Assembly: GCF_000725625.1 (NCBI RefSeq) | Contig: NZ_JOHS01000011.1 | Coordinates: 1-64,000 of the forward strand | Source of the DNA: Streptomyces sp. NRRL F-6676 | Lineage (GTDB): Bacteria > Actinomycetota > Actinomycetes > Streptomycetales > Streptomycetaceae | Direction: 5' to 3' | DNA: 64,000 nt | In this document: in pieces, positions 43,193-54,250 of the stretch | How positions within the stretch are numbered: position 1 is the stretch's first letter | How the letters are laid out: each line of letters starts with the position of its first letter | The notes under the pieces: model-generated | Database searches by the model: none | Told to the model about the DNA's origin: nothing | Seen by the model: the letters and a program-made list of their open reading frames with translations, nothing else | Program-made: the position numbers and the translations under genes

Positions 43193-43552
43193 GTGAACGC
43201 GTATGCGCCCATCCTCGTACTGGGAGCCCTCGGGGCAGGCTTTGCGATCTTCTCCGTGGTCATGGCCACGCTGATCGGTCCGAAGCGGTACAACCGCGCC
43301 AAGCTCGAGGCCTACGAGTGCGGGATCGAGCCGACCCCCACGCCGGCCGGCGGCGGGCGCTTCCCCATCAAGTACTACCTGACGGCGATGCTCTTCATCG
43401 TCTTCGACATCGAGATCGTCTTCCTCTATCCCTGGGCCGTCACCTTCGACTCCCTGGGGATTTTCGGGCTCGTGGAGATGCTGCTCTTCGTGCTCACCGT
43501 CTTCGTCGCGTACGCGTACGTATGGCGGCGCGGCGGCCTGGAATGGGACTGA
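43193..43552 (+). CDS. nuoA: NADH-quinone oxidoreductase subunit A
   Basis: A 119-residue membrane subunit at the junction of the two arms of complex I. Three helices are visible, with [20 protein letters not shown] in the loop and the conserved [15 protein letters not shown]. Start is GTG with GAGGAGCG upstream. First gene of the 14-gene operon; nuoB follows after 13 bases. Confidence 0.97.
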   Translation: MNAYAPILVLGALGAGFAIFSVVMATLIGPKRYNRAKLEAYECGIEPTPTPAGGGRFPIKYYLTAMLFIVFDIEIVFLYPWAVTFDSLGIFGLVEMLLFVLTVFVAYAYVWRRGGLEWD

Positions 43553-43565
43553 GGGGCCAAAGGAC

Positions 43566-44120
43566 ATGGGACTCGAAGAAAAGCTGCCGAGCGGCTTCCT
43601 GCTGACCACCGTCGAGCAGGCCGCGGGCTGGGTGCGCAAGTCGTCGGTCTTCCCGGCGACCTTCGGACTGGCCTGCTGCGCCATCGAGATGATGACCACC
43701 GGGGCCGGCCGCTACGACCTGGCGCGGTTCGGCATGGAGGTCTTCCGCGGCTCGCCGCGCCAGGCGGACCTGATGATCGTCGCGGGCCGGGTCAGCCAGA
43801 AGATGGCGCCCGTGCTGCGGCAGGTCTACGACCAGATGCCCAACCCGAAGTGGGTGATCTCCATGGGCGTCTGCGCCTCCTCGGGCGGCATGTTCAACAA
43901 CTACGCGATCGTCCAGGGCGTCGACCACGTCGTCCCCGTCGACATCTATCTGCCCGGCTGCCCGCCGCGCCCGGAGATGCTGATGGACGCGATCCTCAAG
44001 CTCCACCAGAAGATCCAGCACACCAAGCTCGGCGTGAACGCCGAGGAGGCGGCCCGCGAGGCGGAGGAGGCGGCGCTCAAGGCCCTGCCCACGATCGAGA
44101 TGAAGGGGCTGCTGCGATGA
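43566..44120 (+). CDS. nuoB: NADH-quinone oxidoreductase subunit B
   Basis: A 184-residue peripheral-arm subunit that carries cluster N2, which passes electrons to the quinone. The tandem cysteines are in [14 protein letters not shown], with further ligands in [20 protein letters not shown] and [16 protein letters not shown]. The C-terminal 30 residues are an Ala/Glu-rich helix. Its stop overlaps nuoC (ATGA). Confidence 0.98.
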   Translation: MGLEEKLPSGFLLTTVEQAAGWVRKSSVFPATFGLACCAIEMMTTGAGRYDLARFGMEVFRGSPRQADLMIVAGRVSQKMAPVLRQVYDQMPNPKWVISMGVCASSGGMFNNYAIVQGVDHVVPVDIYLPGCPPRPEMLMDAILKLHQKIQHTKLGVNAEEAAREAEEAALKALPTIEMKGLLR

Positions 44121-44914
44121 GCGACGCGAAGAGCACGCCGGGTGACGGGAAGAACGCGTCGCCCGGTGACGCGAAGGCCGCCGGCGCCGCGGACGCGCCC
44201 AATCCCGAGAAGGAGCTGTCGGCCGAGAACCTCCCCGGCCGGCGTGGCCAGGGCGGCGAGGAGATCCGCGTCCAGCGCGGCATGTTCGGCGCCAACAACG
44301 GCGGCGACACCTCCGGTTACGGCGGGCTGGTCCGCTCCGTCCGGCTCCCCGGGGCCTCGAACCGCCCCTACGGCGGCTGGTTCGACGAGGTCGCCGACGA
44401 GCTGGAGGGCGCCCTGGAGGAACAGGGTCTCGTCCCCGGCAACGTCATCGACCGCACGGTCGTCGACCGGGATGAGCTGACCTTCCACATCGAGCGCGAG
44501 TTCCTGCCCGCCGTCGCGAAGACCCTGCGCGACGACCCGGCGCTCCGCTTCGAGCTGTGCACCGGCGTGAGCGCCGTGCACTACCCCGGCGACAAGGGCC
44601 GCGAGCTGCACGCCGTCTACCACCTGCGCTCGCTCACCCACAACCGGCTGATCCGGCTGGAGGTCAGCGCCCCCGACGCCGACCCGCACATCCCCTCGCT
44701 GGTCCCCGTCTACCCGACCAACGACTGGCACGAGCGCGAGGCGTACGACTTCTTCGGCATCGTCTTCGACGGCCACCCCGCGCTGACGCGGATCATGATG
44801 CCGGACGACTGGCAGGGCCATCCGCAGCGCAAGGACTATCCCCTCGGCGGCATCCCCGTCGAGTACAAGGGCGCCCAGATCCCGGCTCCGGACCAGCGGA
44901 GGTCGTACTCGTGA
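44117..44914 (+). CDS. nuoC: NADH-quinone oxidoreductase subunit C
   Basis: A 265-residue peripheral subunit. The conserved core includes [20 protein letters not shown] and [20 protein letters not shown]. The N-terminal 85 residues are a charged, probably disordered extension not found in the E. coli protein, with an [20 protein letters not shown] segment. NuoC is separate from NuoD here. It overlaps nuoB and nuoD by 4 bases each. Confidence 0.96.
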   Translation: MSDAKSTPGDGKNASPGDAKAAGAADAPNPEKELSAENLPGRRGQGGEEIRVQRGMFGANNGGDTSGYGGLVRSVRLPGASNRPYGGWFDEVADELEGALEEQGLVPGNVIDRTVVDRDELTFHIEREFLPAVAKTLRDDPALRFELCTGVSAVHYPGDKGRELHAVYHLRSLTHNRLIRLEVSAPDADPHIPSLVPVYPTNDWHEREAYDFFGIVFDGHPALTRIMMPDDWQGHPQRKDYPLGGIPVEYKGAQIPAPDQRRSYS

Positions 44915-46287
44915 GCACTCCCAACCCGTCACCCGGCCACCACCCCTCATCGAGTCCCTCCGGGACCGCCTCCTCGATGGCATCAGCACGTGAGACCACC
45001 GAAGGCACCGTCTACACGGTGACCGGCGGCGACTGGGACGAGATCGCCCAGAGCGCCGTGAAGTCCGACGACGAGCGCATCATCGTCAACATGGGCCCCC
45101 AGCACCCGTCCACGCACGGCGTGCTCCGGCTCATCCTGGAGATCGACGGCGAGACCGTCACCGAGGCCCGCTGCGGCATCGGCTACCTCCACACCGGCAT
45201 CGAGAAGAACCTCGAATACCGGACGTGGACCCAGGGCACCACGTTCGTGACGCGCATGGACTACCTGACGCCCTTCTTCAACGAGGCCGCCTACTGCCTC
45301 GCCGTGGAGAAGCTGCTCGGCATCGAGGACCAGATCCCCGACCGCGCCACGATCATCCGCGTGCTCCTGATGGAGCTCAACCGGCTCTCCTCGCACCTGG
45401 TGTGCATCGCCACCGGCGGCATGGAACTGGGCGCGACCACGATCATGATCTACGGATTCCGTGATCGTGAACTCATTCTCGACATCTACGAGCTCATCAC
45501 GGGCCTGCGCATGAACCACGCGTTCATCCGCCCCGGCGGACTCGCCCAGGACCTGCCCCCCGGCGCGGTGGACCAGATCCGCGAGTTCGTGAAGAAGATG
45601 CACAAGAACCTCCCGGAGTACGACAAGCTCGCCACCGGGAACCCCATCTTCAAGGCCCGCATGCAGGACGTCGGCTACCTCGACCTCACCGGCTGCATGG
45701 CGCTCGGCGCCACCGGCCCGATCCTGCGCTCCACCGGCCTGCCGCACGACCTGCGCAAGTCGCAGCCCTACTGCGGCTACGAGACGTACGACTTCGACGT
45801 CCCCACCGCCGACACCTGCGACTCCTACGGCCGGTTCCTGATCCGCCTGGAGGAGATGCGCCAGTCGCTCCGGATCGTCGAGCAGTGCCTGGACCGGCTG
45901 GAGCCCGGCCCGGTCATGGTCGCCGACAAGAAGATCGCCTGGCCCGCCCAGCTCGCCCTGGGACCGGACGGCCTGGGCAACTCCCTGGATCACATCAAGA
46001 ACATCATGGGCACCTCCATGGAGGCCCTGATCCACCACTTCAAGCTGGTGACCGAGGGCTTCCGCGTCCCGCCGGGACAGGCGTACGCGGCCGTCGAGTC
46101 CCCCAAGGGCGAACTCGGCGTGCACGTCGTGTCCGACGGCGGCACCCGCCCCTACCGGGTCCACTTCCGCGACCCGTCCTTCACCAACCTTCAGGCCATG
46201 GCGGCGATGTGCGAGGGCGGCCAGGTCGCCGACGTCATCGTCGCCGTCGCGTCCATCGACCCCGTGATGGGAGGCGTCGACCGGTGA
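44911..46287 (+). CDS. nuoD: NADH-quinone oxidoreductase subunit D
   Basis: The 49-kDa subunit, 458 residues, which forms the quinone-binding cavity with NuoB. Typical blocks are [39 protein letters not shown] and the C-terminal DPVMGGVDR. The first 45 residues are a Ser/Pro-rich extension; the GTG at 44911 overlaps the nuoC stop. An internal ATG is possible but the overlap favours the longer form. Confidence 0.97.
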   Translation: MSTPNPSPGHHPSSSPSGTASSMASARETTEGTVYTVTGGDWDEIAQSAVKSDDERIIVNMGPQHPSTHGVLRLILEIDGETVTEARCGIGYLHTGIEKNLEYRTWTQGTTFVTRMDYLTPFFNEAAYCLAVEKLLGIEDQIPDRATIIRVLLMELNRLSSHLVCIATGGMELGATTIMIYGFRDRELILDIYELITGLRMNHAFIRPGGLAQDLPPGAVDQIREFVKKMHKNLPEYDKLATGNPIFKARMQDVGYLDLTGCMALGATGPILRSTGLPHDLRKSQPYCGYETYDFDVPTADTCDSYGRFLIRLEEMRQSLRIVEQCLDRLEPGPVMVADKKIAWPAQLALGPDGLGNSLDHIKNIMGTSMEALIHHFKLVTEGFRVPPGQAYAAVESPKGELGVHVVSDGGTRPYRVHFRDPSFTNLQAMAAMCEGGQVADVIVAVASIDPVMGGVDR

Positions 46288-47180
46288 CCACCACCCCCTC
46301 GAAGGGCGTTGGCCTGGGCATGCCCGAGCTGCCCGCGCCCCCCTACCCGGACGACGTCCGCGCCCGGCTGGAACGGGACGCGCGCGAGATCGTCGCCCGC
46401 TACCCGGACTCCCGGTCCGCGCTCCTGCCGATGCTGCACCTGGTGCAGTCGGAGGAGGGATACGTCACGCGCACCGGCATGCGGTTCTGCGCCGACATGC
46501 TGGACCTCACCACCGCCGAGGTCACCGCCGTCGCCACCTTCTACACGATGTACCGGCGCCGGCCGAGCGGCGACTACCAGGTCGGCGTCTGCACCAACAC
46601 CCTGTGCGCGGTCATGGGCGGCGACGCGATCTACTCCGCGCTCCAGGAGCACCTCGGCGTCGGCAACGGCGAGACCACCGACGACGGCAAGGTCACCCTG
46701 GAGCACATCGAGTGCAACGCGGCCTGCGACTTCGCCCCGGTCGTGATGGTCAACTGGGAGTTCTTCGACAACCAGACCGTGCAGAGCGCCAAGCGCCTCG
46801 TCGACGAGCTGCGCGAGGGGGCCGAGGTCTCCCCGACCCGCGGCGCCCCCCTGTGCACCTTCAAGGAGACCGCCCGGATCCTGGCGGGCTTCCCCGACGA
46901 GCGCGAGGGCGCCGTCGCGGCCTCCGGCGGCGCCGGACACGCCTCGCTGACCGGACTGCGCCTGGCCAAGGGGGAGACGGCCCCCGCGCGCGTGGTGCAC
47001 CCGCGCGACGGCGGACCGCACGAGACACCGGGGGACCAGCCCCCGGACCGGGCGCCCGGGAACGCGGCACCGCACGACCCGTCGCCGAGCGAGCACCTCA
47101 GTTCGCACGACGCGCCCGAGGCCACATCGGCATCCGACCCGGCCCACCCGGCGGGCCCCGTCGCCGAGGAGGGGGAGTGA
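46284..47180 (+). CDS. nuoE: NADH-quinone oxidoreductase subunit E
   Basis: A 298-residue subunit with a [2Fe-2S] cluster bound by [14 protein letters not shown] and [17 protein letters not shown] (near residues 95-155). Most bacterial NuoE proteins are about 160-240 residues. Here the fold ends near residue 210 and a Pro/His/Asp-rich disordered tail of about 85 residues follows. Start is GTG overlapping nuoD; the stop overlaps nuoF. Confidence 0.96.
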   Translation: MTTTPSKGVGLGMPELPAPPYPDDVRARLERDAREIVARYPDSRSALLPMLHLVQSEEGYVTRTGMRFCADMLDLTTAEVTAVATFYTMYRRRPSGDYQVGVCTNTLCAVMGGDAIYSALQEHLGVGNGETTDDGKVTLEHIECNAACDFAPVVMVNWEFFDNQTVQSAKRLVDELREGAEVSPTRGAPLCTFKETARILAGFPDEREGAVAASGGAGHASLTGLRLAKGETAPARVVHPRDGGPHETPGDQPPDRAPGNAAPHDPSPSEHLSSHDAPEATSASDPAHPAGPVAEEGE

Positions 47181-48565
47181 TGACCTTGGCAGCCGAGGAC
47201 GGCGGCACCACCCGCCCGCACGCGTTCGAGGACGGCGAGGGGACGAGCCCCGAGAAGCTGCTCGCACCCGTGCTGTCGGCCTTCTGGGACGAGGACGAGT
47301 CCTGGACGCTGGACACGTACCGCAGGCACGAGGGATACGAGGGGCTCCGCAAGGCGCTCGCCATGCCGCCGGACGACCTCATCGCGTACGTCAAGGAATC
47401 CGGACTGCGCGGCCGCGGCGGCGCGGGCTTCCCCACCGGGATGAAGTGGCAGTTCATCCCCCAGGGAGACGGCAAGCCGCACTATCTAGTTGTCAACGCC
47501 GACGAATCGGAGCCCGGGACCTGCAAGGACATCCCGCTCCTGTTCGCCAACCCGCACAGCCTCATCGAGGGCATCGTCATCGCGTGCTACGCCATCAGGT
47601 CGTCGCACGCCTTCATCTATCTGCGGGGCGAAGTCGTCCCCGTACTGCGGCGGTTGCACGAGGCCGTCCGTGAGGCCTACGCCGCCGGCTACCTCGGCAA
47701 GGACATCCTGGGCAGCGGACTCGACCTCGAACTCACCGTGCACGCGGGCGCGGGCGCGTACATCTGCGGTGAGGAGACCGCACTGCTCGACTCGCTCGAA
47801 GGCCGCCGCGGCCAACCGCGGCTGCGTCCCCCCTTCCCTGCCGTCGCGGGCCTCTACGCGTGCCCGACTGTGGTGAATAACGTCGAGTCGATCGCGTCGG
47901 TTCCCGCCATCCTGAAAAACGGCAAGGACTGGTTCAGGTCGATGGGCAGCGAGAAGTCCCCCGGCTTCACGCTCTACTCGCTCAGCGGCCATGTCGCGAG
48001 CCCCGGCCAGTACGAGGCCCCGCTCGGCATCACCCTGCGCCAGCTCCTCGACATGAGCGGCGGGATCCGCCCGGGCCACCGGCTGAAGTTCTGGACGCCG
48101 GGCGGCTCCTCGACGCCGATGTTCACCGAGGAACACCTCGACGTGCCCCTCGACTACGAGGGCGTGGGCGCCGCCGGCTCCATGCTCGGCACCAAGGCCC
48201 TTCAGTGCTTCGACGAGACGACCTGCGTCGTGCGCGCCGTCACCCGCTGGACCGAGTTCTACGCCCACGAGTCCTGCGGCAAGTGCACGCCCTGCCGCGA
48301 GGGGACCTACTGGCTCGTGCAGTTGCTGCGCGACATCGAGGCCGGCAAGGGCGTCATGTCCGACCTCGACAAGCTGAACGACATCGCCGACAACATCAAC
48401 GGCAAGGCCTTCTGCGCCCTCGGCGACGGCGCCGCCTCCCCGATCTTCTCCTCCCTGAAGTACTTCCGCGCGGAGTACGAGGAGCACATCACGGGCCGCG
48501 GCTGCCCCTTCGACCCCGCCAGGTCGACGGCCTGGGCGGACCAGCACACGGAGGTGCACGCATGA
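47180..48565 (+). CDS. nuoF: NADH-quinone oxidoreductase subunit F
   Basis: The 461-residue NADH-binding subunit with FMN and a [4Fe-4S] cluster. The nucleotide-binding [15 protein letters not shown], the FMN site region [19 protein letters not shown] and the cluster motif [15 protein letters not shown] (near residues 364-378) are all intact. The presence of NuoE, F and G shows a complete NADH-oxidising complex rather than a ferredoxin-dependent one. The ATG overlaps the nuoE stop. Confidence 0.98.
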   Translation: MTLAAEDGGTTRPHAFEDGEGTSPEKLLAPVLSAFWDEDESWTLDTYRRHEGYEGLRKALAMPPDDLIAYVKESGLRGRGGAGFPTGMKWQFIPQGDGKPHYLVVNADESEPGTCKDIPLLFANPHSLIEGIVIACYAIRSSHAFIYLRGEVVPVLRRLHEAVREAYAAGYLGKDILGSGLDLELTVHAGAGAYICGEETALLDSLEGRRGQPRLRPPFPAVAGLYACPTVVNNVESIASVPAILKNGKDWFRSMGSEKSPGFTLYSLSGHVASPGQYEAPLGITLRQLLDMSGGIRPGHRLKFWTPGGSSTPMFTEEHLDVPLDYEGVGAAGSMLGTKALQCFDETTCVVRAVTRWTEFYAHESCGKCTPCREGTYWLVQLLRDIEAGKGVMSDLDKLNDIADNINGKAFCALGDGAASPIFSSLKYFRAEYEEHITGRGCPFDPARSTAWADQHTEVHA

Positions 48566-51078
48566 CCGTGACCACTGGCACCCCCTCGGGCGGGGGAGAG
48601 GCCGCGGTGCCGCCGGAGGACCTCGTCACGCTGACGATCGACGGCGCCGAGCTCAGCGTGCCCAAGGGCACCCTGGTCATCCGTGCCGCCGAACAGCTCG
48701 GCATCGAGATCCCCCGGTTCTGCGACCACCCCCTGCTCGACCCCGCCGGTGCCTGCCGCCAGTGCATCGTCGAGGTCGAGGGCCAGCGCAAGCCGATGGC
48801 CTCCTGCACCATCACGTGCACCGACGGCATGGTCGTCAAGACCCACCTCACCTCCCCGGTCGCCGAGAAGGCCCAGAAGGGGGTGATGGAGCTCCTGCTC
48901 ATCAACCACCCGCTGGACTGCCCGGTCTGCGACAAGGGCGGCGAGTGCCCGTTGCAGAACCAGGCCATGTCGCACGGCCAGGCCGACTCCCGCTTCGACG
49001 GGAAGAAGCGCACCTACGAGAAGCCGGTCCCGATCTCCACCCAGGTGCTGCTCGACCGCGAGCGGTGCGTGCTGTGCGCGCGCTGCACCCGCTTCTCGAA
49101 CCAGATCGCCGGCGACCCGATGATCGAACTGATCGAGCGGGGCGCGCTCCAGCAGGTCGGCACCGGCGAGGACGACCCGTTCGAGTCGTACTTCTCCGGC
49201 AACACCATCCAGATCTGCCCGGTCGGCGCGCTGACCTCGGCGGCGTACCGGTTCCGCTCCCGCCCCTTCGACCTGGTGTCCTCGCCGAGCGTGTGCGAAC
49301 ACTGCTCCGGCGGCTGCGCCACCCGCACCGACCACCGGCGCGGCAAGGTCATGCGGCGCCTGGCCGCCAACGACCCCGAGGTCAACGAGGAGTGGATGTG
49401 CGACAAGGGACGCTTCGCGTTCCGCTACGCACAGCAGCCCGACCGGCTGACCACGCCCCTGGTGCGCAATGCCGACGGCGTCCTGGAGCCCGCCTCCTGG
49501 CCCGAGGCGCTCGACGTCGCCGCGCGGGGGCTGCGGGCCGCCCGGGGCAGCGCCGGTGTGCTGACCGGCGGCCGGCTCACCGTGGAGGACGCCTACGCGT
49601 ACAGCAAGTTCGCGCGCGTGGCCCTGGACACCAACGACATCGACTTCCGCGCGCGCGTGCACAGCGCCGAGGAGGCCGACTTCCTGGCCGCCCGGATCGC
49701 CGGGCACGGTCACAGCCTCGACGGCAACGGCGTCACGTACACCGCCCTGGAGAAGGCGCCCGCCGTCCTCCTGGTCGGGTTCGAGGCAGAGGAGGAGGCG
49801 CCCGGCGTCTTCCTGCGGCTGCGCAAGGCCTGGCGGGGGCACGGCCAGCGGGTCTTCGCCCTCGCCACCCACGCCACGCGGGGTCTGGAGAAGGCGGGCG
49901 GCACGCTGCTGCCGGCCGCGCCGGGCACCGAGACCGAGTGGCTGGACGCGCTGGCCGGCGGCGTCGGCCTGGAGGGCGACGGCGTCACGGCCGCCGAGGC
50001 GCTGCGCGGCGAGGGCGCCGTCATCGTCGTCGGCGAGCGGCTGGCCGCCGTGTCCGGCGGGCTCACCGCCGCCGTACGGGCCGCCTCCGCGACCGGCGCC
50101 CGGCTGGTGTGGATCCCGCGCCGGGCCGGGGAGCGGGGCGCCATCGAGGCGGGCGCGCTGCCCACGCTGCTGCCCGGCGGCCGTCCGGCCACCGACCCCC
50201 GCGCGCGCGAGGAGGTCGCCGCCGTCTGGGGCGTCGCCGCCCTCCCGCACCGCTACGGCCGGGACACCGGACAGATCGTGGAGGCCGCCGCCGCGGGCGA
50301 ACTGCGCGCCCTGGTGGTCGCGGGCGTCGAGGTCGACGACCTGCCCGATCCGGCGCGCGCGCGTGCCGCACTCGACGAGGTCGGCTTCCTGGTCTCCCTG
50401 GAGCTGCGGCCCAGCGAGGTCACCGCGCGCGCGGACGTCGTCCTGCCGGTCGCCGCGGTCGTCGAGAAGGCGGGCACCTTCCTCAACTGGGAGGGCAGGG
50501 CACGCTCCTTCGAGGCCGCGCTCAAGCCCGACCAGATGACCCGCCGCCTGGCCCCCGCCGACGCGCGGGTGCTGCACATGCTCGCCGACGCCATGGACGT
50601 CCACCTCGGCCTGCCGGACCTGCGCACCGCCCGCGCCGAACTGGACCGGCTCGGCGCCTGGGACGGTGCCCGGGCCACCGACCCGGTCGAGGTGTCGGTC
50701 CCGCTGCCGCGCCCGGCCGCCGGTGAGGCGGTCCTCGCCGGCCACCGGCTGCTGCTCGACCGGGGCCGTCTCCAGGACGGCGACGAGGCCCTGGCCGGCA
50801 CCCGGCACGCCGCCCACGCGCGCGTGTCGCCCGCCACGGCCGCCGAGGCGGGCATCAAGGAGGGCGACCTGCTCGCCGTCACCGGCCCGGCCGGGACCAC
50901 GGAACTGCCGCTGGAGGTCACCGAGATGCCCGACCGGGTGGTCTGGCTCCCGCTGAACTCCGCCGGCGGGGGCGTCGCCTCGGACACCGGGGCGCTGCCC
51001 GGCGCACTCGTCCGCATCGGCCCGGCCACCCCCGCAGCCGACGCCCCGAAGGAAGCCCCGAAGGAGGTGGAGGCGTGA
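48562..51078 (+). CDS. nuoG: NADH-quinone oxidoreductase subunit G
   Basis: The 838-residue subunit with several iron-sulfur clusters. The N-terminal [2Fe-2S] site is [15 protein letters not shown]; next come [14 protein letters not shown] (His/Cys cluster), [16 protein letters not shown] with later ICPVGAL, and the extra cluster motif [17 protein letters not shown]. The C-terminal 500 residues form the molybdopterin-oxidoreductase-like domain without active-site residues. It overlaps nuoF and nuoH by 4 bases. Confidence 0.97.
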   Translation: MTVTTGTPSGGGEAAVPPEDLVTLTIDGAELSVPKGTLVIRAAEQLGIEIPRFCDHPLLDPAGACRQCIVEVEGQRKPMASCTITCTDGMVVKTHLTSPVAEKAQKGVMELLLINHPLDCPVCDKGGECPLQNQAMSHGQADSRFDGKKRTYEKPVPISTQVLLDRERCVLCARCTRFSNQIAGDPMIELIERGALQQVGTGEDDPFESYFSGNTIQICPVGALTSAAYRFRSRPFDLVSSPSVCEHCSGGCATRTDHRRGKVMRRLAANDPEVNEEWMCDKGRFAFRYAQQPDRLTTPLVRNADGVLEPASWPEALDVAARGLRAARGSAGVLTGGRLTVEDAYAYSKFARVALDTNDIDFRARVHSAEEADFLAARIAGHGHSLDGNGVTYTALEKAPAVLLVGFEAEEEAPGVFLRLRKAWRGHGQRVFALATHATRGLEKAGGTLLPAAPGTETEWLDALAGGVGLEGDGVTAAEALRGEGAVIVVGERLAAVSGGLTAAVRAASATGARLVWIPRRAGERGAIEAGALPTLLPGGRPATDPRAREEVAAVWGVAALPHRYGRDTGQIVEAAAAGELRALVVAGVEVDDLPDPARARAALDEVGFLVSLELRPSEVTARADVVLPVAAVVEKAGTFLNWEGRARSFEAALKPDQMTRRLAPADARVLHMLADAMDVHLGLPDLRTARAELDRLGAWDGARATDPVEVSVPLPRPAAGEAVLAGHRLLLDRGRLQDGDEALAGTRHAAHARVSPATAAEAGIKEGDLLAVTGPAGTTELPLEVTEMPDRVVWLPLNSAGGGVASDTGALPGALVRIGPATPAADAPKEAPKEVEA

Positions 51079-52454
51079 CCGGGTACTTCGCCGCCGACGA
51101 CCTGTCGATGTTCGGCACCGACCCGTGGTGGCTGGTCGTCGTCAAGGCGGTCTTCTGTTTCGCCTTCCTGATGGTGACCGTGCTGTTCTCGATCGTCTGG
51201 GAGCGCAAGGTCGTCGCCTGGATGCAGCTGCGCATCGGCCCCAACCGGCACGGCCCCTGGGGCATGCTCCAGTCGCTCGCCGACGGCATCAAGCTGATGC
51301 TCAAGGAGGACCTCGTCGTCAAGCGCGCGGACAAGGTGGTGTACGTCCTCGCGCCGATCGTGGCGGCCATCCCCGCGTTCATGGCGATCGCGGTGATCCC
51401 CTTCGGACCGGCCGGCAACGAGGTCTCGATCTTCGGCCACCGCACCGCGATGCAGCTCACCGACCTGCCGATCGCGATGCTCTACATCCTCGCGGTCGCC
51501 TCGGTCGGCATCTACGGCATCGTCCTGGCCGGCTGGAGCTCCGGGTCGACGTACCCGCTCCTCGGCGGTCTGCGCTCGGCCGCGCAGATGATCTCCTACG
51601 AGATCGCCATGGGCGCCGCCTTCGCCTCGGTCTTCCTGTACTCGGGCTCGATGTCGACGTCCACGATCGTCGAACAGCAGCAGGACCGCTGGTACATCCT
51701 GCTGCTGCCGGTCTCCTTCATCCTCTACATCGTCACCATGGTGGGCGAGACCAACCGCGCCCCCTTCGACATGCCGGAGTCCGAGGGCGACCTGGTCGGC
51801 GGCTTCAACACCGAGTACTCGTCCATCAAGTTCGCGATGTTCATGCTCGCCGAGTACGTCAACATGGTGACCGTCTCGGCCGTGTCCACCACGCTCTTCC
51901 TGGGCGGCTGGCGGGCCCCCTGGCCGATCAGCACCTTCTGGGAGGGCGCGAACCACGGCTGGTGGCCGATGCTGTGGTTCGTCGTCAAGGTCCAGCTGCT
52001 GCTGTTCTTCTTCATCTGGCTGCGCGGCACGCTGCCCCGCGTCCGCTACGACCAGCTGATGAAGCTCGGCTGGAAGGTCCTCATCCCGGTCTCCGTGGTC
52101 TGGCTGATGCTTGTCGCCACCGTGCGGGCGCTGCGGAACGAGAACTACGGCTTCACCGACATCGCCCTGTACGTCGCCGGCGGCGTCCTCGCGCTGCTGC
52201 TGCTCTCCTTCCTGTTCGACATGTTCCGCGACAAGGGCAAGGGCAAGGAGGGCCAGGAGCCCGCCGTCGAACAGACGGCGTTCGACCCGATGGCGGGCGG
52301 GTTCCCCGTGCCGCCGCTGCCCGGACAGTCGCTGCCGCCGGTGCCCAGGCGCCGCCCGGGCCGGGAGCGGGAGCTGATTGTCAGTGGCGGGTCCGATACT
52401 GCGAGTGACGATTCCCGAGCGACGCGTGACGGAAAGGAGGCGTCCGATGGCTGA
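51075..52454 (+). CDS. nuoH: NADH-quinone oxidoreductase subunit H
   Basis: A 459-residue membrane subunit that contributes to the quinone entry channel. Eight or more helices are visible, with the conserved [40 protein letters not shown] and [15 protein letters not shown]. The C-terminal 75 residues are a soluble extension ([15 protein letters not shown]) seen in actinobacteria. It overlaps nuoI by 8 bases. Confidence 0.97.
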   Translation: MTGYFAADDLSMFGTDPWWLVVVKAVFCFAFLMVTVLFSIVWERKVVAWMQLRIGPNRHGPWGMLQSLADGIKLMLKEDLVVKRADKVVYVLAPIVAAIPAFMAIAVIPFGPAGNEVSIFGHRTAMQLTDLPIAMLYILAVASVGIYGIVLAGWSSGSTYPLLGGLRSAAQMISYEIAMGAAFASVFLYSGSMSTSTIVEQQQDRWYILLLPVSFILYIVTMVGETNRAPFDMPESEGDLVGGFNTEYSSIKFAMFMLAEYVNMVTVSAVSTTLFLGGWRAPWPISTFWEGANHGWWPMLWFVVKVQLLLFFFIWLRGTLPRVRYDQLMKLGWKVLIPVSVVWLMLVATVRALRNENYGFTDIALYVAGGVLALLLLSFLFDMFRDKGKGKEGQEPAVEQTAFDPMAGGFPVPPLPGQSLPPVPRRRPGRERELIVSGGSDTASDDSRATRDGKEASDG

Positions 52455-53088
52455 CGAGCGCAAGGACACCGATCCCGGTTTCCTCAACCCGGTGGCCGGC
52501 TTCGGCGTGACCTTCAAGGCCATGTTCAAGAAGCGGCTGACCGAGCAGTACCCGGAGCAGCAGAAGACCACCGCCCCGCGGTTCCACGGCCGGCACCAGC
52601 TCAACCGCCATCCGGACGGGCTGGAGAAGTGCGTGGGCTGCGAACTGTGCGCCTGGGCCTGCCCCGCCGACGCCATCTATGTGGAGGGCGCCGACAACAC
52701 GGACGAGGAGCGCTACTCGCCGGGCGAGCGGTACGGCCGCGTCTACCAGATCAACTACGCCCGCTGCATCCTGTGCGGCCTGTGCATCGAGGCGTGCCCC
52801 ACGCGCGCGCTGACGATGACCAACGAGTTCGAGCTGGCCGACTCCAGCCGCGCCAACCTCATCTACACCAAGGAGCAGCTGCTCGCCGGTCTCGAGGAGG
52901 GCATGGTCGACACGCCCCACTCGATCTTCCCCGGCACCGACGAGCAGGACTACTACCGCGGTCTGGTGACGCGTGCGGCGCCCGGCACGGAGCGTCAGGT
53001 GGCCGTCTCCAAGGGGGAGACGCCGCAGGAGGCCGCCTCCACCTCCGGCCCGGACGAGCCGGCCTCGGAGAAGGTGATCGGCCGATGA
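52447..53088 (+). CDS. nuoI: NADH-quinone oxidoreductase subunit I
   Basis: A 213-residue ferredoxin-like subunit with two [4Fe-4S] clusters (N6a and N6b), bound by [12 protein letters not shown] and [12 protein letters not shown] (near residues 61-72 and 108-119). The ATG at 52447 has GGAAAGGAGG upstream and is preferred over the longer ORF from 52378, whose extra part overlaps nuoH. The C-terminus is a charged tail. Confidence 0.97.
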   Translation: MADERKDTDPGFLNPVAGFGVTFKAMFKKRLTEQYPEQQKTTAPRFHGRHQLNRHPDGLEKCVGCELCAWACPADAIYVEGADNTDEERYSPGERYGRVYQINYARCILCGLCIEACPTRALTMTNEFELADSSRANLIYTKEQLLAGLEEGMVDTPHSIFPGTDEQDYYRGLVTRAAPGTERQVAVSKGETPQEAASTSGPDEPASEKVIGR

Positions 53089-53939
53089 CCCCGCTCGCCA
53101 CCCTGGCCGCCCCCCTCGACGGCGGCACCGCGCTCGCGGCGTACTCCACGTCCACGGGCGAGGCCGTCCAGTTCTGGATCCTCGGCACCGTCGCGGTGAT
53201 CGGCGCCCTGTGCACCGTCTTCATGCGCCGGGCCGTGCACAGCGCGCTCTCGCTGGCCGGCACCATGATCATCCTGGCGGTGTTCTACCTCGCCAACGGT
53301 GCCTACTTCCTGGGCGTCGTGCAGATCGTCGTCTACACCGGCGCGATCATGATGCTGTTCCTGTTCGTGGTGATGCTGGTCGGCGTCACGGCGGCGGACT
53401 CCCTCAAGGAGACCGTCAAGGGCCAGCGCTGGCTGGCCCTGTTGTGCGGCGTGGGCTTCGGCGTCCTGCTCCTCGGCGGCATCGGCAACGCCTCGCTCAC
53501 CGAGTTCGACGGCCTGGGCGAGGCCAACGCCGGCGGCAACGTACAGGGCCTGGCCGCCCTGATCTTCACCAAGTACGTCTTCGCCTTCGAGATCACCGGC
53601 GCCCTGCTCATCACGGCCGCCGTCGGCGCCATGGTGCTCACCCACCGGGAGCGCACCGAACGGGCCCGCACCCAGCGCGAGCTGTCCGAGCAGCGGGTGC
53701 GCGAGGGCAAGCACCTGCCGCCGCTGCCCGCCCCCGGCGTGTACGCCCGGCACAACGCGGTGGACATCGCCGGTCTGCTGCCCGACGGCACCCCCTCCGA
53801 GCTGACCGTCAACCGGACGCTGCGCGAGCGCGGCCAGGTCCGTGACGTGTCGCACGAGGCGCTCGGTGACCTGAAGGCCCTGGAACAGCGCTCCGAGGAA
53901 CGCCTGGAGCGCACGAGGAGCGGGGAGGGCACACAGTGA
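53085..53939 (+). CDS. nuoJ: NADH-quinone oxidoreductase subunit J
   Basis: A 284-residue membrane subunit with five helices in the first 190 residues, including [20 protein letters not shown] and [14 protein letters not shown] cytoplasmic tail of about 90 residues rich in Arg and Glu follows, longer than in E. coli NuoJ (about 180 residues). It overlaps nuoI and nuoK by 4 bases. Confidence 0.95.
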   Translation: MTPLATLAAPLDGGTALAAYSTSTGEAVQFWILGTVAVIGALCTVFMRRAVHSALSLAGTMIILAVFYLANGAYFLGVVQIVVYTGAIMMLFLFVVMLVGVTAADSLKETVKGQRWLALLCGVGFGVLLLGGIGNASLTEFDGLGEANAGGNVQGLAALIFTKYVFAFEITGALLITAAVGAMVLTHRERTERARTQRELSEQRVREGKHLPPLPAPGVYARHNAVDIAGLLPDGTPSELTVNRTLRERGQVRDVSHEALGDLKALEQRSEERLERTRSGEGTQ

Positions 53940-54235
53940 ATCCCGTCAACTACCTGTATCTCGCCGCCCTGTTGTTCACGATCGGTGCCACCGGCGTGCT
54001 GATCAGGCGCAACGCGATCGTGCTCTTCATGTGCATCGAGCTGATGCTCAACGCCTGCAACCTGGCGTTCGTCACCTTCTCCCGGATGCACGGCAATCTC
54101 GACGGCCAGATCATCGCCTTCTTCACGATGGTCGTCGCCGCCGCCGAGGTCGTGGTCGGCCTCGCGATCATCGTGTCGCTGTTCCGTTCCCGCCACTCGG
54201 CCTCGGTCGACGACGCCAGCCTGATGAAGCTGTAA
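53936..54235 (+). CDS. nuoK: NADH-quinone oxidoreductase subunit K
   Basis: A 99-residue subunit with three membrane helices and the conserved acidic residues in [18 protein letters not shown] and [19 protein letters not shown], part of the proton channel. GTG start overlapping nuoJ. Confidence 0.97.
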   Translation: MNPVNYLYLAALLFTIGATGVLIRRNAIVLFMCIELMLNACNLAFVTFSRMHGNLDGQIIAFFTMVVAAAEVVVGLAIIVSLFRSRHSASVDDASLMKL

Positions 54236-54250
54236 GGGGTCGGAAGAATC

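Noticed and set aside
48307..50817. 836-codon antisense open frame over nuoG
   Set aside because: Shadow of nuoG; low-complexity composition.
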